Source: Epichloe hybrida
Lineage: Eukaryota > Ascomycota > Sordariomycetes > Hypocreales > Clavicipitaceae
Length of the DNA: 19,659 bases
Reading direction: 5' to 3'
Assembly: GCA_019022495.1 (NCBI GenBank)
Contig: JAFEKR010000143.1
Coordinates: 1 to 19,659 of the forward strand
In this document: positions 18,481 through 19,659 of the stretch, in pieces
Layout: each line of letters opens with the position of its first letter
How positions within the stretch are numbered: the stretch's first letter is position 1
Notes under the pieces: generated by a model
The model's input: the letters and a program-made list of their open reading frames with translations, nothing else
What the model was told of the DNA's origin: nothing
Database searches by the model: none
Translations under genes and position numbers: made by a program

Positions 18481-19659
18481 AAGGCCCTTTATAGCTTTAA
18501 TAACTAGTTATTATTTTACTATATAAACTACTATATTATATTACTTTAGCTAAGGTATTTTAAATATTATATCCTAGGTAAGACTTAGGATAATATATAA
18601 ATATATAAATAACTCCTAGCTATTTATATTAATTTTAGTGTATACTATATAAGTTATAAAAAAGATATTTTCCTTAACTTACTTTCTCTTTCTTTTTCTT
18701 TTTACTATAGTATAAATATACCTTTATTTTAGGAACTATATAAGCTTTAGGCTAAGCTACCTTACTACTAATTTACTTATAGTACTATAGTAATTATACT
18801 TATAATTAATCTAGATATTAATATAATAATATATATTAAAGAGTATAGGAATTAAGAATAGTAATTAGTCTATATATTATATAATATCCTATTTTATCTC
18901 TATATAATAGTTATAATTATCCTATATTATAGTAGTTAACTAGCTTATTTACCCCTATATAAGACTTTACTTCTAATATTTATTTTACTTATTATATATT
19001 TATAGTAGCCTTTAGCCCTTTCTTTTTCTTAGCTAACTTACTTTACTTCCTTAGCTAAGTTCTAGCTATATAAACCCTAGTTATTAGTATATTACCCTTA
19101 TAGTTAGTCTAAGGTATAAGCTTAGCTTACTATAGTTTATATTAAAACTAGTACTTATTCTTTAAGGCTAAGGCTTTAATATTAACTATAATCTTATAAT
19201 ACTATATAATAGCTATATACTAATTATTTTAGCTAATACTCTAACCTATACTAATCTCTCTTAAATACTTATTAAGTATATATTAAAGCTTTACTAGCTT
19301 TATATTATTCCCTTAGCACTTCTCTCTTACTAGTATAAGCTTCTTAATAAAGTAAATAAAAAATATAAAAAATAGCTTCCTTAGTTCTTATTTTATTTAG
19401 TTAAGCTTTATAAGAGCTATCTCTTATTTATATAAATTAAAGAATATAATTTTAAGATATTTTAGGAAAGTAATAAGGTTAAAGTTAATAGTATTACTTT
19501 ACTTAAAGTAAGTAATTACCTAGGATTATATCTTAAAGAATAAATTCTAGTAAATAAATATTTATTTATTTTTATTAGTACTAATAAAGTCTTTATTTAT
19601 TTATAACTTATACTTTATTAAAAGCCTTTATATAGTAAATAAGGCTTTATTACTATTAT
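18481..19659 (-). pseudogene. gag: Gypsy gag/protease-side fragment of copy 3
   Basis: Paralogous to 15785 to about 17120. It lacks 187 bp present in copy 2; the junction is a single ACTTTACTT at 18964-18972. It reaches the window end, so gag is incomplete. No zinc knuckle or protease motif could be recognised. Confidence 0.6.

Larger units (their letters stand above)
17731..19659 (-). mobile_element. Ty3/Gypsy copy 3 (fragment, interrupted by copy 2)
   Basis: This matches 10029-10783 and then 15777 onward, that is, the RT and gag side of copy 2 without the hAT element. The join at 17731 falls in the RT domain just upstream of the active site, so copy 2 inserted there. The first five bases, TTTAT, are the predicted target duplication. 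The 3' remainder of copy 3 should lie left of the window, beyond copy 1 and the missing end of copy 2's LTR. It runs off the right edge. Confidence 0.88.

Overview
The window reads as transposon-dense, heterochromatin-like DNA from a filamentous ascomycete fungus (inference). There are no host genes. The bases are extremely rich in TA, with CA/TG almost absent over long stretches. Degraded reading frames are broken mostly by TAA and TAG. This is the pattern left by repeat-induced point mutation (RIP), which turns CA into TA in duplicated fungal DNA. Short introns with GTAAGT donors and CTAAC/CTAAT branch sites in one transposase also fit Pezizomycotina. No species can be named.

Layout: three copies of one Ty3/Gypsy chromovirus family are nested in each other. 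Copy 1 (+ strand, 1-5157) has its 5' part outside the window. It shows pol from the pre-RT linker to the chromodomain, about 1.7 kb of unexplained 3' region, and a 217-bp 3' LTR (4941-5157). Copy 2 (- strand, 5158-17730) lies in inverse orientation, so copies 1 and 2 form an inverted repeat with arms of about 5 kb around an 86-bp spacer (5072-5157). Its 3' LTR (5158-5289) is cut by the insertion of copy 1, and its 5' LTR is at 17513-17730. Copy 3 (- strand, 17731 to the window end) is the host into which copy 2 inserted, inside the RT domain.

Copy 2 carries two further insertions. A 530-bp terminal-repeat retrotransposon in miniature (TRIM, 7154-7683) has two 173-bp LTRs and a TTACT target duplication, and sits in the chromodomain. 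A complete 4993-bp hAT DNA transposon (10784-15776) has CAGAGCTTT ends and a GAGATATA target duplication, and lies between the gag side and RT. The hAT element encodes a transposase pseudogene of 9 inferred exons and 832 codons that contains 23 in-frame stops. It also has subterminal GTAGT-rich palindromes, a perfect 9-bp minisatellite of about 330 bp and a 10-bp tandem repeat.

Order of events (inference): copy 3 is oldest, copy 2 inserted into it, and copy 1, the TRIM and hAT inserted into copy 2. RIP damage is heaviest in the Gypsy copies and lighter in hAT and the TRIM. The most interesting points are that the TRIM shares LTR-end motifs with the Gypsy family, which suggests it borrows the Gypsy machinery, that the TRIM LTR pair records RIP almost base by base, and that the 1.7-kb 3' region of the Gypsy family is unexplained. 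No coding gene in the window looks intact.
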